Positions 11,430 to 24,345 are shown, counted from the first letter of the stretch. The stretch: DNA of 64,000 nt from Carnegiea gigantea (GCA_029747015.1 JAKOGI010000122.1:72501-136500), one strand, 5' to 3'. A program made the numbers and translations. Notes: generated by a model not told the origin, from the letters alone.

Positions 11430-12330
11430 ATGGCAGCTAAGAACATAATAAGTTGTATGCAATCTAATGATAAACTGGATGGCACAAACTACGATGTGTG
11501 ATATCTAAAGGTCCAGTTCGCCTTAAATAATGGTGACATGCTGGACCTCTTGACCTCCTCTATGCCTGCTTCAGCTGAAAAAGATGAACAAAGTAGGGAT
11601 ATTACTGCTACCGAGCAGTACTAAGAGAACCTAAAGGCGTACCAAGCATGACTCAAACGCGATCGTTCCGCATGCTACACTATGCTGTCTTGCATTCAGG
11701 GCGATCTCTTGGGTGAGTTTGAATGGTTCCCCACTGCTAAGGACATGTGGGTGCATCTTAAGATTAGGTTTGGGCAGACATATGCTACGAGGTTGCGTAC
11801 CTTACAGTTGAAATGGATGCAGTATACTATTGACTCTAATCGTAGTATTTTCGAACACGTTCGAACCATGAGCGCTATGGTTCGAGATCTTAAAGCTGCA
11901 GGATAAGAAGTTTCTAAGGAAGAATAGGTTTTAAATGTGATTAGGGCTCTTCCCAATGACAATGAACACTGGAAGAGTTTTAAGGCAATCATGACACACA
12001 ATAAGCATATCAAGACCTTCGAGGTAATCTCCAAACACCTCGAAATGGAGGAAGGGCGTATAAAGATAGTGTGGCATTCATTGCCAAAGGATCAGGGCCT
12101 AGGGGTAGGAAACCTTAACTCTTGCTTCAATGGTGGTACTGCCAAGAAGCATAAGGCTAAGTGTAATAGAGCTAAGAATATGGTACGTGTGAAGTGCTAT
12201 AATTATGAAAAGAAGGGCCAGTTCACTCGGGATTGTCCTGAACCAGCCAAGCTACCTCTTTCCACGAAAACTCCTGAATTATATGTTTGTTCCATGCATT
12301 CGTTGCTAACTCTCTTCCTTAATGGATTGT
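11430..12330 (+). pseudogene. gag of Copia element A, broken
   Basis: Gag would form the cytoplasmic particle that packages element RNA. The ATG at 11430 opens a frame with the N-terminal Copia gag feature LDGTNYDVW. The tryptophan codon that follows in intact relatives has become TGA. The central UBN2-like region is readable in pieces (11682-11906, 11937-12332), with a segment of the form TAKDMWVHLKIRFG. The zinc knuckle near 12190 reads CYNYEKKGQFTRDC: the second cysteine is Tyr and the histidine is Gln, so metal binding is lost. At least three in-frame stops occur. The frame changes before the protease. Confidence 0.85.
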
Positions 12331-15300
12331 AGACACAGGGGCAATAAAGCACATAGTTCAGGACAATGACGAATTCGTGGAATTCCATCGCTACCCGGTG
12401 AGTCCACGAACTATCATACTGGGAAACGGCAGTGAAGAAGATGTACTTGGAGTAGGAACAGACCAGCTCAAACTTCGTGAAGGAAACAAACTACTTCTTC
12501 ATGATGCCCTCTATGCACCTGGGGTGCAATGTTCCTTAGTTTCTTATGTTTCTTTAATAAGATTAGGTTTTACTTTTAGATTTCTTTCATATGGTTTAGA
12601 TTTGTTCTGTCATGGCAATTTGTTTTGGATTTCATTGTTTTGGATTTGGATGATTTCTATGATAATATATCCTCTGCTTTTGTTTTATACTTTGACTTTA
12701 ATTCTAAATCTATTAAGTGGCATGCTAGACTTAGCCATGCGAGCCAAGATAGGATAAATAAGTTAGCTAAAGAAGGCCTTCTAGATCGACTCACTAGGGT
12801 TAAGTTGCCTAGGTGTGAGTCATGTCTAACTGGCAAGGCAACAATGAAGCCTTTTGGTAAGGCCTCGAAAGCATATAGTCTCTTAGAATTCATCCACTCA
12901 GACATATTCGGACCCATAAACGTTAAAGCATGGCATAGGGCTATCTATTTCATTATTCTCATAGACGATTATGCACGATATGGGTATGTGTGCCTATTAT
13001 CTCATCGTTACGAGCCACTCGATGTGTTCAAATGCTTCATAGCAGAAATAGAGACTCAATTGGAATGTAGGGTTAAGATCCTTCGAATTGATCGAGGTCA
13101 TGAATACCTATCTGATATGTTCAAGGAGTTCTATGAGGAAAAAGGTGTACAAAGATAGCTAACGATTCCACATACCCTACAACAGAACGGTTCTATGGAA
13201 CGTAGGAATCGTACATTGTTTGGCATAGTCAGATCAATGATGGCACATGCAAACCTCCCAATCAATTTATTGGGGGATGCGTTGCTTACGGCAACCTATA
13301 TCCATAACCATGTGCCAAACAAGAGTGTACCTGCCACACCATATGACTTATGGTTTGATAAGAAGCCATTCTTAGACCATTTACGCCTATGGGGGTTGGC
13401 GGGCTATATTTATAATCCGACCCATAAACATAGAAAACTTGGTCCAAGAGCCACCAAAATGGTGTTCATTAGATATCCTGTACAATCTAAAGGATATGTG
13501 ATGTACGGGGAACACCCTAATGGTAGCATGACAGAGATAGATTCTTGCAATATCAATTTTCTCGAGGATGAGCTTCCAACCATTGGTGAAGTGAATAAGG
13601 ATGTTGAACTGTTTGAGTTACAGTAAGACATCCCACTATTTCTCGATGAGGGGGAGAATTTGGACTCTAACCAAGTCATCGAAGATGGTATGCCTCCCCT
13701 ATCTAAAAGGAATGGGAAGACTTATCTGCTCAGGAGAATAAGATTCACCGTGAATCTTTTATACATGAGGAATGTCAACCTGTGAGTGAGGTCCGTCTTT
13801 AATTTCCTATTCCCGAACATGCAGTTAGTCCACATGCTCAGGACCCCACACCCCAAAAGGGATAGTGGGAGCAACTCTCCAAATGCTCAGGGTCCCACAC
13901 CTCTTAGAGAAAGGAGGAGAGATGTCTCACCCAGGCAAACAAATAACAAAGGCCCCAGAAAATATTCCTGTGCACTCCCTTGGAAGTTGAAGAGCCTACC
14001 TCTTATCAAGAGGCACTTGACTCACCAAATCAAAAGAGTGGATGGATGCCATCGGGGATGGGATGAACTCGATGGCGAGAAACAAGGTTTGGAAACTTAT
14101 TGGTCTTCCACCCTAGCGTAAGTCTATTAGAAACAAGTGGATTTTCAAGATGAAATGTCGTGCAGATGGTTCGATCGATAAGTTGAAAGCCTATTTAGTG
14201 GTGAAAAAGTTTACACAAATTAATGTTGCAGACTATGAAGAGATATTTTCTCCTATGGTGTGATTTGCTTCTATTCGCCTACTCCTAGCCATAGTTGCCC
14301 ATTTGGACTTAGAGTTTTTTTAAATGGATGTAAAGACTGCTTTCCTGAACAGTAGCCTTGAGGAAGAGATCTATATTGACGAACCCATTTGTTTTGTATC
14401 AAAGGGACAAGAGGACAAGATGTGTTGCCTTAAAAGGTACGCATACGATCTTAAGCAATCTTCTAGATCTCGGTACTTAAGATTTCATGAAACTATAACT
14501 TCGTTTGGATTATCTATGGTTTCAGAAGACCAATGTGTGCATGTCAAAAGATCAACTGGGGGGATAATATTTCTTACCATATACGTTGATGACATGCTGC
14601 TGACTGAGAACAACTTGGAGATGATCGAAGCCACTCAGAAATGGTTGTCCTCTGTTCTTGAGATGAAGGACATGGGTGAAGCCAGGTATGTTCTATGTAT
14701 GAAAATAATCAGAAATCGTTCTAAGAAACTTTTCGGTATGAGCCAGGAGGCATATATCAAGAAAGTTCTAGAACGATTCCGTATGCATTATACCAAATCC
14801 GTAGGCATTCCAGTTGAGAAGACTTTAACCTTGAGCCTCGACCAATGCCTAAAATCAGACAAAGAAAAGGAGGCGATGAGCAATGTCCCTTTACCCTAGT
14901 ATCGTAGGAAGTTTAATGTACGCCATGTTATGTATACGGCCTGACATATGCTTTGCGGTTAGTTTGGTAAGTTGTTACCAAAGCAACCCAGGACTTGCCC
15001 ATTGGCAGGCCATCAAGAGAATCATGCGCTACCTCATGGTATACCGACTTGGTCCTATGCTATCAAGGCAGGGACCTTAAGTTGAGAGAAAATTCAGATG
15101 CCGATTGGGGTGATGACCCGGATAAGTCCAGGTCGACCTCAGGATATGTATTTACCTTGGGTGGGGGAGCCATATCATGGTGCAGTAAGAAGCAAGACTG
15201 CATAACTCTGTCGACTATGGAGGCAGAGTACGTCGCATGTAACCTAACTACGCAGAAGGCAATATGGCTTAGGAGCTTCCTCCAGGATCTAAACCTCACT

Positions 15301-15473
15301 CCTAGAGTTGATGATCTTATAGAGATGTTAAGCCATCCAGTTTGCTAAAGATAAAAGAGGTTGCTATCAAGTATATACCCACTAACAAGATGATCACTGA
15401 TCCATTAACTAAGTCGATTCCTAAAGATGCTTTTAAAGCACATTCGTTGAGTCTAGGACTTCGTAGAGTTTAG
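12331..15473 (+). pseudogene. pol of Copia element A: protease, integrase, RT, RNase H, broken
   Basis: The protease motif WIVDTGAIKH lies at about 12327-12356 with its catalytic Asp intact. The GAG-pre-integrase motif WHARLSH follows near 12720, then the integrase core with all three acidic residues readable: Asp in HSDIFGP (about 12897), Asp in IDRGHEY (about 13090), and Glu in SMERRNRT (13198). The RT has MDVKTAFLN (14324) and the catalytic YVDD (14582-14593). RNase H follows with ENSDADWG and TMEAEY (15090-15240). The C-terminal DPLTKSIPK segment ends at the stop near 15471. Stops at about 13156, 13624 and 15346 and several frame changes split the polyprotein, so it cannot be made intact. 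Confidence 0.92.
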
Positions 15474-16441
15474 TTTTTTGGATGAAATCTTGTTATGTAT
15501 GACAGATACATTCTTCTTGCAATGAGCTTTTATGAAATAAAGATTGAAGGTGCTTTGTAATTTATTTGTTAGACATGTTAAAATATTGCAGGCTTCTAAT
15601 TGGCCTAGTCACACAGGCAATCACCTTGACGCTTGAGTAGCAGGCAGTATGAAACTGAAACATATTGGCACTAGGTGTGCAATATTGATTACTCATATTG
15701 GAAGTGTATGAATGTGACATAGTCGCCTTAGTGAGTCTAAGATGAGACTCGAGGAGTCGAATATGAGATATGATTTCATATTGAAGTCTTAAAAGCCGAA
15801 TCTTGAGTGTCAAGATTAACATTTGGTATATTAATCTAGTGGCTCAGGTTAGATTTTTTCAATGAGAATCTAGACTGGCGATTCGCATGACATATAGAGT
15901 GACAACCCCAGGTAAGTGCATGACACACATCTCATACTATGGTGTGCTTAAAAGACGACCATACACAGAGTGACAATTGATCTCCTTATCTCTTATCACT
16001 GTGTGACCCTATAAACGATGGCCCTTTGCCTTAAAGCTATGGTATGAAGTTGAAACTTGATGTTGCTACTTTAATGTGTCTCTCAAGGGCCACGATGTAT
16101 AAGATTTAATGAGAGCACTTTAGGAAAGCAATTAAGCTAAGATGTAACACCATGAGTGTTTAAGAAAAAATCTATCCATCATCACCAATATTAGTCCAGG
16201 CGATTATATTAAGTATATAATCATATGATATGTCATGGCATAAGGGATTGTAGATGCCACTAGTGATGTTTAGGATGATTTGGGGCATTGTATTTTGTGA
16301 AAGTGTTATGTTAGTTAGATGATAATTTAACTTAGCACTACTTCTTACTTTTCAGTCGCATGTCCTATTTCTGTTTTGAAGCATAAGGAGTTGTGATTCG
16401 TAAAGAGCATGTGTTTATGGATTTCATGGTTGAGTGGAAAC
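15474..16441 (+). other. 3' untranslated region of Copia element A
   Basis: Noncoding sequence between the end of pol and the 3' LTR. The expected polypurine tract next to the LTR is poor (GGTTGAGTGGAAAC, ending at 16441). Minus-strand frames here are not genes. Confidence 0.6.
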
Positions 16442-16741
16442 TGTTAGCCGGGCCTATTTAATTAGGCCTTACGGCCACGAGGTGTTGCCTAGGGTGACAA
16501 CCCTGGCTGCCCCATAACGTATAAAAGGAGGTTTGGGGAGTCAGCTGGAGATACGCATACAAGACACAAAATCCCATACTCTCATCCCCTCCCTTCACGA
16601 CTGCCCTACTATCACCACTGGGCTTCCGGTCTAGGACGTGGACAACCTAAGGCAACTCTGGTAGCCGCCTAGCATCACTACAGACGTGGACTATTCCCAA
16701 CAGTTTTTGCCGCATTCCAGGATAGTCCTATTTGTCTAACA
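16442..16741 (+). repeat. 3' LTR of Copia element A
   Basis: It begins TGTTAGCCGGGCC and ends TTTGTCTAACA, so TG...CA is preserved. It aligns end to end with 9273-9572 without length change and has about 15% substitutions. Confidence 0.93.
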
Positions 16742-16971
16742 AAAACAAATTCAAAACGCCAAACTAGGTTTCTAATCAGCAATGTAAATCATATATAAGA
16801 AACAAATTATTAGGCTTATAGAAATCCAATTTCAAATTTAGAAAGAGGATGTAATATTGACTTACACAAACTTGTAATTACAAATTCCTACTCTCTTACG
16901 GCCTTCTCATGGTCTAAGGCTCAGAAATTGCTCCTCTAAGAACTTGTCGGCATTAGCTAGCTCCCCTTTCC

Positions 16972-17125
16972 TGCTAATCACTGGACTGTAAACGGGTGGA
17001 AATGACCTATAAACCATCAGCAAGTGGTGGCTCACATTCATTATTACTTGCTAATCACTGGACCCTAGGTGGGTGGAAATAACCTATACACCATCACCAT
17101 GCAATGGTTCAAATCCATTATTAAT
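16972..17125 (+). repeat. Two-copy tandem repeat, 77-bp period
   Basis: The segment starting TGCTAATCACTGGAC at 16972 is repeated at 17049. Both copies share GGGTGGAAAT, ACCTATA and ATTCATTATTA-like stretches, with about a fifth of positions changed. It lies in the 449-bp spacer between two Copia elements. I see no gene in the spacer. Confidence 0.7.
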
Positions 17126-17190
17126 CATAAGCGATAAAAAAAAGGAAAGAAACGAAATTAGGAATAATAAAAATGATAACCACAATTCAT

Positions 17191-17454
17191 TGATGGAGTT
17201 AGCGAAATGAGTGCCGAAAATGAGGAATAAAACCGATTTCTGTTACTTGATATTTGTGGAAGATATTTGCCTATTGCTGATACTGATGCAAGAAGTTAGT
17301 TACACAGCAACTGTATAAAAGCATATGCTGAATGATAATATAGGTGGGCTTCCATTTACAAATTTGTTGCACTCTCTTTCTCCTCTCTCTCTACCTTCAA
17401 ATTCTCTCACTTAAACTCAGAGACAAACTTCCATGTAGGGCCTCAAGGTCATCA
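17191..17454 (+). repeat. 5' LTR of Copia element B
   Basis: Starts TGATGGAGTTAGC and ends GGTCATCA. It contains a TATA-like TGTATAAAAGC (near 17314) and a CT-rich transcript start region with CTCTCTTTCTCC. Mate at 21992-22264. Confidence 0.9.
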
Positions 17455-17468
17455 TGGTGTCAGAGCTC
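17455..17468 (+). other. Primer binding site of Copia element B
   Basis: TGGTGTCAGAGCTC follows the LTR directly. It equals the initiator tRNA-Met site TGGTATCAGAGC with one change. Confidence 0.88.
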
Positions 17469-17570
17469 TATGAAGCAATATGAGTTTGCGAGCGGAACTG
17501 AAGCATTCATTGATTGATAATCTTTATCAAATTCACTCCAAAACTTATTGTTAATTGAATTAGAATCAAA

Positions 17571-18500
17571 ATGACAGAGAAATTGCAACAACTTTGTTGA
17601 GTTTTAGAATCCATGATTTGTTCATCCTTCGGATGGACTTGGGTCTCTTGATCTATTGAGTGGATCAAGCAAATTTAGGTCCTGGAAATGAGCAATGGAG
17701 ATTGCTTTATCAACGAAGAAGAAACTTTCATTTGTCCACGGAACTCTTCTTAGGCCTACTGATGATCCAATCAAAGGAGATCAATGGGATACATGTAATA
17801 ATTTAGTCATAGCTTGGATTATAAACTCTGTGTCTGATTCAATTGTAGATTCAATCCTGTATATTGAATCAGCTGCTGAGATTTGGAAGCAACTAGGGTG
17901 AAGATATGCTGTGAGTAATGGTTCAAGAAAATACAAACTCAATAAGGATGTCTACAATCCGAAACAGAACAGTGCTCGTATCAACGACTACTATACAATA
18001 ATGAGGGGACTTTGGGAAGAGTTGAGTGTTATGAATGATTTGCCTGGATTTACATCTGTGACTGATGAAATCACAAATTTTCGGCAAGCATTGAATAAAC
18101 AAAATGAAGAGCAGAAACTCTTCCAGTTTTTAAACGTACTTGATAAAACATATTCATCTTAGAGGAGTCAAATCCTCCTGATGAGTTCATTACCTTCAGT
18201 TGAATCAGTGTGCTTAATTATTCAACGAGAAGAACCGTAAAGACAAGTTCTAGAGGATGTACAACTTTAAGTTGAATCATCTGCTATAGTAAGCAAAAAT
18301 GCTGAAGAGAGATGCACTATGTGTGGAGTAAAAGGTCATTTAAAGGACAAATGTTGGAAGGTCATTGGATATCCTAGCTGGCATCCAAGAGAGAAGAACT
18401 CTCAAAGGAAAGGAGGCATAAATAAGCTAGGACAGCTAAATTCAAACTTTGGAAGCAAGACTCATGGTTTAGGATTCAAGGCTGCAAATCAAGTTGAGAC
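17571..18500 (+). pseudogene. gag of Copia element B, broken
   Basis: An ATG at 17571 is followed ten codons later by a stop. The frame resumes at 17695 with the segment MEIALSTKKKLSF, typical of the copia-type N-terminal gag domain, and IESAAEIWKQLG. Stops follow near 17899 and 18160. The nucleocapsid zinc knuckle at 18313-18354 reads C-x2-C-x4-H-x4-C and is intact, followed by WKVIGYP. The ancestral protein would have formed the virus-like particle. It cannot be read in one frame now. Confidence 0.85.
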
Positions 18501-21500
18501 AGCAGAGCAATCAGTGCCAGGATTAACTTCTCAACAAATTGAACAACTGCTCAAATTGTTCCCAGCTCCATGCAACTCAAGTTCAGTCAATCACTCAGAG
18601 GAGACTGATGAAGAGATTGATCACAGCTTTATAGGTATAGCTGTTTGTTTTCATGCTGAAAAAGAGGCTATTGACTGGGTCATTGATACTGGTGCAACTC
18701 ATCACTTTACTTCTTTGCTCAAGTATTTCCATGAAATTACAAGTAACAATGCTAAATCCTGCATTAATCTGCCCAATGGAACTCAAGTACCAATTACATA
18801 TGATGGCAATGTGTACATGTGTAATGGTCTGGTTCTGAAGGAAACACTAGTGGTGCCAACTTTTAAATACAATCTTTTGTTAGTAAGTAAGCTGTGCAAA
18901 GACAACAATTGTATGGCAATATCTCATGAGGACATATGCTTGTTCCAGGACTGCTTAACAAGGAAAGTAAACGGAATTGGTGAACACAGAGAGGAACTTT
19001 ACTATCTGGTAAACTCACCCTTGGCAAAGGTTTCTCAGTAGTTGTTACATACTTGTAAATTGGTATTACATGAAATGCTCACTAATTTTAGACAGTTTTC
19101 TATTGCTAATATTGCAAATAAACTATTGGATTTTTCTCTTTAGAATAAGAGGCCAAGGCATGCTCCACTATCAAAATTAAGGTAGGTTGCTGGTGTACCC
19201 AAACCTACTGAGTATCAAGAAGTATATTTAACATGTCCAATAGAAAAATTTACAAAATTACCATATAATCTTAGTGAACATCTTGCCGCTGAACCATTTA
19301 GCTTAATACGTATTGACATATAGGGCGCTTACAGAGCTTTAGCTCGTAAAAAGTTTAGATGCTTTCTCACTGTAGTTAATAATCATACAAGAGCAACTTG
19401 GGTGTATCTGTTGCAGTCAAAGGCACAAGCTTTTGTCATGATCCCGAAATTCTATGCTTATGCAAAGAATCACTTTAGAAAACAAATCAATATTCCAAGG
19501 TCAGATAATGCATTAGAATTTAACTCAGGCCCTTGTCAATCGTACTTTGCTTACCATAGGATAGTGCATCAAACCTTATGCATTGATAGAACTCAACAGA
19601 ATGACAGAGTTGACAGAAAACACAAACGCATTCTTGAAATATCAAGAGCATTTAGGTTTCAGGCTGCTGTACCTTTACATTTTTCGGGTGACTGTGTTGT
19701 AGCTGTTGTGTGCATAATTAATAGGTTGCCTCAAAAGTTCTTGGAAACAAAACTCCCTATGAAACGCTGTTACAAGACCTGATTATGACAATCTAAGAGT
19801 TTTTGGTTACTTAACAATGGCTAGCAATCTAGCTAGAACACATGACAAGTTGGCTCCCATAGGAGCGCCTTGTTTGTTTTTGGGGTATGATAGTAATTAG
19901 AAAGGTTACAAGCTAATGAATTTACTCACCAATCAGACCTTTGTCTCAAGAGATGTCAACTTCTATGAACATATATGTCCCTATCAAAAGGGAAGCTATG
20001 ATAAATAGATGGAACCTACTCCTGAGGTAAAACCAAAGACCAAGGATTTGCAATACAGTGAGCATTTGGATGATATTTTGTTCCAAATGAGTAATCAGAC
20101 TGAAAATGTCCCTACAATTGGAGACAATGTTCACATTTTTCCAAAGATTCCGCACCATAAGGTCTAATTACACCTACCACCACTATGCTCTCACAAACTG
20201 GTGATGCTGAACAAATACATGAAGCTCAGCCTATGAGAAGAAGTGTTAGAGTGAAAAAAACTCCAACTTAAATGAGTGATTTTGTTGCTCAAGTTACAAA
20301 AGCTCAGCCTACCTCAGCTCCTGAAATGACCAATGCCTCTATTGCTAGTGCCGTGACAACTGTTACAGTGAGGCCTAGCTACAAAGCTTGCTTGCTTCTA
20401 TTGATAAATGTGATGATCCCACCTTATTTTCTAAAGCAATTCAGGAGCCCAAACGGTGTGTAGCAATGAATTCTGAACTGAGGGCCTTAGAAACTAATGG
20501 TGCTTGGGAATTAATAGGCCTTCCTCTAGGAAAAGAGCCATAGGGTGTAAGTGGGTGTATAGAACCAAATTTAATTCTGATGGGAGCTTAGATAAGTTCA
20601 AAGCAAGATTGGTTACTCTGGGATATAGACAAAAATCTAGCATTGATTATTGGGAAACTTTTACACCAGTAGCAAAAATGACCACTATACGGATATTGCT
20701 GGCTGTTGCATCTATTAAACATTGGCATCTCTATAAAATGGATGTTTCTAATGCCTTCTTACATGGTGATTTGAATGAAGAGGTCTCTATGACTTACCTT
20801 TAGCCCTCCAGGTTATACAGCCATTGGCAAGGACATTCAACACATTCAGTTTCCTCAAACAGGGGGAGTATAGTTTGTAAGCTCTTAAAATCCCTTTATG
20901 GATTGAAGCAAGCCCCTAGACAGTGGTTTGACAAACCATCTACTGGATTGATTCAATTTGAATTTCATCAATCCAAGGCTGATTATGCCTTGTTTACCAA
21001 GCAAACTAACAAGGCTTATACTGTTGTGTTTGTATATGTAGATGATATGGTTATTATAGGGAGTGATGATGCAATCATAACAAAGTTGAAGTTCTATTTG
21101 AGTGCCAAGTTTCATATAAAAGACCTTGGCCAATTGAGTTACTTCTTGGGCTTGGAAGTCAGCAGAACTAAGGATGGTACATTTTTATGTCAGTGGAAAT
21201 ATACTATGGATTTTCTAAAAGAAACCAAGATCGACAATTGTAGATATCTCAAGGTCCCTTTAACACCAAACCTTAAGTTGTTTGTTGATTCAGGACAGCT
21301 ACTTAACAGGTTCAGGAGACTTGTTGGCAAGCTGATATATCTGTCTATCACAAGACTTGATATTAATTTTGTTGTGCAATGTCTAAGTCAGTTCATTATT
21401 GCCCTACAGATGCTTATATGCAAGAAGCCTTCCATGTCTTAAGATATTTAAAAGCTAAATCTGAACATGGTATTTTCCTTGCTGCCAATTCTGATCTTCA

Positions 21501-21960
21501 ATTGAGAGCCTATTGTGACGCTAACTGGGGTAGCCGTCCAAACTCTAGAAAATTAGTCACAGGCTATACTATTTTTGTTAGGCCATTCATTGATTTCTTG
21601 GAAATCAAAGAAGCAAGGTGTTGTGGCTTGTTCTACTGCTGAAGGAGAACACAGAGCTATGGCCAAGACTTGTTGTGAGCTCACTTGGTTGCTTGCATTA
21701 CTCAAAGATTTAGTTGTACAAACTCTCTTACCAGTACATTTGTTTTGTGATAACCAGGCTGCTCTCCACATTGTGAGAAATCCTATGTTTCATGAAAGAA
21801 TGAAGCATATTCAGGTTTATTGTCATTATGTTCGAGATAAGTTTAAAGTTGGTTAAATTCGGCCTTGTTATCTCAGCTCCAAGAATCAACTAGAAGATCT
21901 GCATATCAAGGTGGTTTCTGCTACCTAACATATTCATTTATTAAGCAAGCTGGGAGTTTT
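18500..21960 (+). pseudogene. pol of Copia element B: protease, integrase, RT, RNase H, broken
   Basis: A 240-codon frame (18319-19041) spans the zinc knuckle and an intact protease motif WVIDTGATHHF (Asp codon 18685). The integrase core follows (about 19140-19800): Asp in IRIDI near 19310, Asp in RSDNALEF near 19500, while the third catalytic position reads VDRKH, with Asp in place of the usual Glu. The RT shows [12 protein letters not shown] (about 20740) and SLYGLKQAPRQW, and the catalytic YVDD at 21035-21046. RNase H follows with YCDANWG and STAEGEHRA to about 21856. Stops and frame changes separate these pieces. Confidence 0.92.
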
Positions 21961-21980
21961 TAGTTCTGCACAACTACCAG

Positions 21981-21991
21981 CTTGAGGGGAG
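21981..21991 (+). other. Polypurine tract of Copia element B
   Basis: CTTGAGGGGAG lies directly before the 3' LTR and fits a plus-strand primer site. The sequence TTGAGGGGAG is common in Ale-type elements. Confidence 0.85.
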
Positions 21992-22264
21992 TGATGGACT
22001 GCTGAAATTACTGCTGAAAATGAGGAATAAAACTGATTTATGTTACTTGATATTTGTGGAAGATTTTTGCCTATTGCTGATACTGACGTAAGAAGTTAGT
22101 TACATAGCTAACTATATAAAAGTATATGCCAAATTAAATGATAATACAGGTGTGCTTCCATTTACAAATCGGTTGCACTCTCTCGCTCTCTCCTCTCTCT
22201 TTACCCGCCAATTTTCTTACGAAAACTTAGAGACAGACTTCCATGGAGGGCCTCAAAATCATCA
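21992..22264 (+). repeat. 3' LTR of Copia element B
   Basis: Starts TGATGGACTGCTG and ends AAATCATCA. It is 9 bp longer than its mate because of small indels near TATATGCC and CTCTCTCGCTC. Confidence 0.9.
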
Positions 22265-22269
22265 TTCAG

Positions 22270-23038
22270 AGATCAAGTTTTCCATCTCTATTTTGTATTT
22301 TGAGTTCCAGCTTTTACGTATCATCTGTGAAATTATTCTCACCATATTTTAGTGTTAGCAGTTTAATCTCAGCCTCAAAAAAAAATTTGAGAAATTATTT
22401 AGGGTTAAAAATCTTTCGACACACAACAAGTAGCAAAAATAATGAATAACCTTCATGAACGCCTATGTTGAGTCATGTTCTTTATTAGTCCTAGATTTAA
22501 CGAATTATGTCTAATCACTTCATTCCATCTCTTCTTAGAAATTGTAATGGTGTGGCCCTATATGCTAATGAAGACATTAGGGTTTATCATGCTAAACAAA
22601 GGAATGGGGGTTGGATACCTGGAAGTCTCACCAGCGTGTTTCCTTTGATACCAAGCCATATGCCCAAACAACTCCATTTTGCTTAAGTGCCTTGTTTTGT
22701 CCCAAAAATCATATTACAATGTCTTTTAAATTGGAAAAAAAAGGGTATAATCGAATAGCGGAAGGATATTATAACTTATAAATTATGTGAAATATTTTTT
22801 TTTCTAGAATTTACCAAGTTCCTAAAATACATGTGTTATTTGCCCTCGTAGATGGGATCGATATGACTAGGGCATAATTTAATACTTTGTTGGTACAGCC
22901 GATGAATATTTAAGCTTAGTAATTCATGACTAAGTATAATCATTCAAAATTTGGTGATTTTAAATTATAAAACATGTAAACCTGATATGAGACAGGACAT
23001 TTAAGAGTATCTTGTTGCAACACATATGTTATCACTCT
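22270..23038. other. Gene-free spacer between Copia elements B and C
   Basis: AT-rich sequence with no supported gene or repeat. Confidence 0.5.
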
Positions 23039-23839
23039 TGTAGGAAATATTGTGAGGAAATCAATGGCAGAGAGAGAGTGTGTTAACACTATGCCGTGGT
23101 ATACCACCGCTTTGAAAGCAATTTCGGCTCAACCGCGGTGCAAATTAAATCAGCCGATTACTCCCTAAAGTTAACACAGTGGCCCTCTAAACTCGTGCAC
23201 TCGAGGCCAAAGACTTGGAACACATAGTATAAAAATTCCCCAGAAAAGAGAGAGAATAGAACAGAATAAAAAAAGAAGAGAAGATAAGATAAGAGAAGAA
23301 GCTCCTGTGTGATTTCTGGAGCTAAACAGTGATGTATTTAAAGGAGAGAAATAGCTATTAGAGTGGAGAGGAAGTAGCTGAAAATAGATGTGACTTGGAG
23401 TAATTGTGGGTTGTCACAAATAGTTGTGGCTTGGAGTAAATTGTGGGTTGCCACAAATAGTTATGGCTTGGAGTAAATTGTGGGCTGTCAAAAATAGTTG
23501 TGGCGTGGAATAAACTGTGGAGAAATATCAGTGCAGAATTGTTGGTCGGGAAGGCCAACTGACAAAAATCAAACAATATTTCTCTAAACAAATTAATAGG
23601 TCCAGCCCACGCCACGCCACGCCACGCCTGCGCATAGCCCGGACTGAACCGGCGGGCGGGCGATGCGTGTGCATTTGGTGGTCATCCTTTCCCACTCCAC
23701 TAGGAAAACTAGGCCCAAATTATTCAGCAAGGCCAAGCAAGGAGGGGAAATATAAACCCCACACCAAGTGCCAAAACTTCCGATGTGGGACAATTATAGA
23801 GGGGGAAAAGGAGCTATCTTAATGCCATTACTCCCAACA
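23039..23839 (-). repeat. 3' LTR of Copia element C
   Basis: On the + strand it runs from TGTAGGAAATATTG to ACTCCCAACA, so both ends obey TG...CA. Between about 23385 and 23520 it contains four copies of a roughly 38-bp unit based on TGGCTTGGAGTAAATTG. It also contains tandem CCACG units at 23609-23627. In element orientation a TATA-like box lies near 23340 (TTTAAATACATC). Confidence 0.88.
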
Positions 23840-24154
23840 ATCACCTAATAATGGCATGCAGACTAGCGAAGAAAAGATCTGGGCAAAGAAAGGGTTAAAT
23901 ACTTAAGCATCAATATCTTTCGATTGAAATGATACGTAGTGAAGTAGGTCAACAACTATGTCTATCGAGTGAACGAATCTTAAACTTGATAGACTATGGT
24001 TGAGACTCCCACAACATATATCAACCTCATTAACACTGCGTATTCCACGATAACAAACTAGCGCCTTTTAAGGCCATGCGCACACCTTGGGTCTCATAAG
24101 TACACTAGAGGGATATCTCTGAGTCTCTTATAGAAGACGGCTAAACCTTCACAC

Positions 24155-24345
24155 CTACGTTGGTAATTCCATCAAGTCCATCTCAACATGGAACACCATA
24201 ACCATGGCTATGAAATCATTAGGAGAAGAATATTGCTCAACCTTACTTGTATCAAGCGGTGAATCCATCAAGTGCATCTCAATAGCACCACCCCAATAGG
24301 CTATGAATTCATTAAGAGCATAAAAGCTCAACCTCTTATAAGCAC
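24155..24345 (-). repeat. Degenerate two-copy tandem repeat in the 3' region of Copia element C
   Basis: A segment starting ATTCCATCAAGTCCATCTCAA near 24166 recurs as AATCCATCAAGTGCATCTCAA near 24261, about 95 bp apart, followed in both by GGCTATGAA and ATCATTA or TTCATTA. It lies between the end of RNase H and the 3' LTR, in noncoding sequence. Confidence 0.6.

Larger units (their letters stand above)
9273..16741 (+). mobile_element. Full-length, inactive Ty1/Copia retrotransposon (element A)
   Basis: Two 300-bp LTRs (9273-9572, 16442-16741) enclose a Copia-ordered gag-protease-integrase-RT-RNase H region in the + direction. The element is flanked by a perfect 5-bp duplication, AAAAC (9268-9272 and 16742-16746), so both ends are original. 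A hand alignment of the LTRs gives about 44 differences in 300 bp, near 15%, so the insertion is old. The coding region has many stops and frame changes. The leader between LTR and gag is unusually long (about 1.86 kb), and a 0.97-kb untranslated stretch precedes the 3' LTR. Its clade within Copia is not assigned with confidence. Confidence 0.95.
17191..22264 (+). mobile_element. Full-length, inactive Ty1/Copia retrotransposon (element B), Ale/Retrofit-like
   Basis: LTRs at 17191-17454 and 21992-22264 flank a gag-pol region in the + direction. The flanking 5-mers are TTCAT (17186-17190) and TTCAG (22265-22269), a target duplication with one change. The gag starts with a retroelement copia-type N-terminal segment containing MEIALSTKKKLSF and has an intact CCHC knuckle followed by GYP, as in the Ale/Retrofit group. 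The LTRs differ at roughly one position in seven with several small indels, so this is also old. Gag and pol carry stops and frame changes throughout. Confidence 0.93.
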
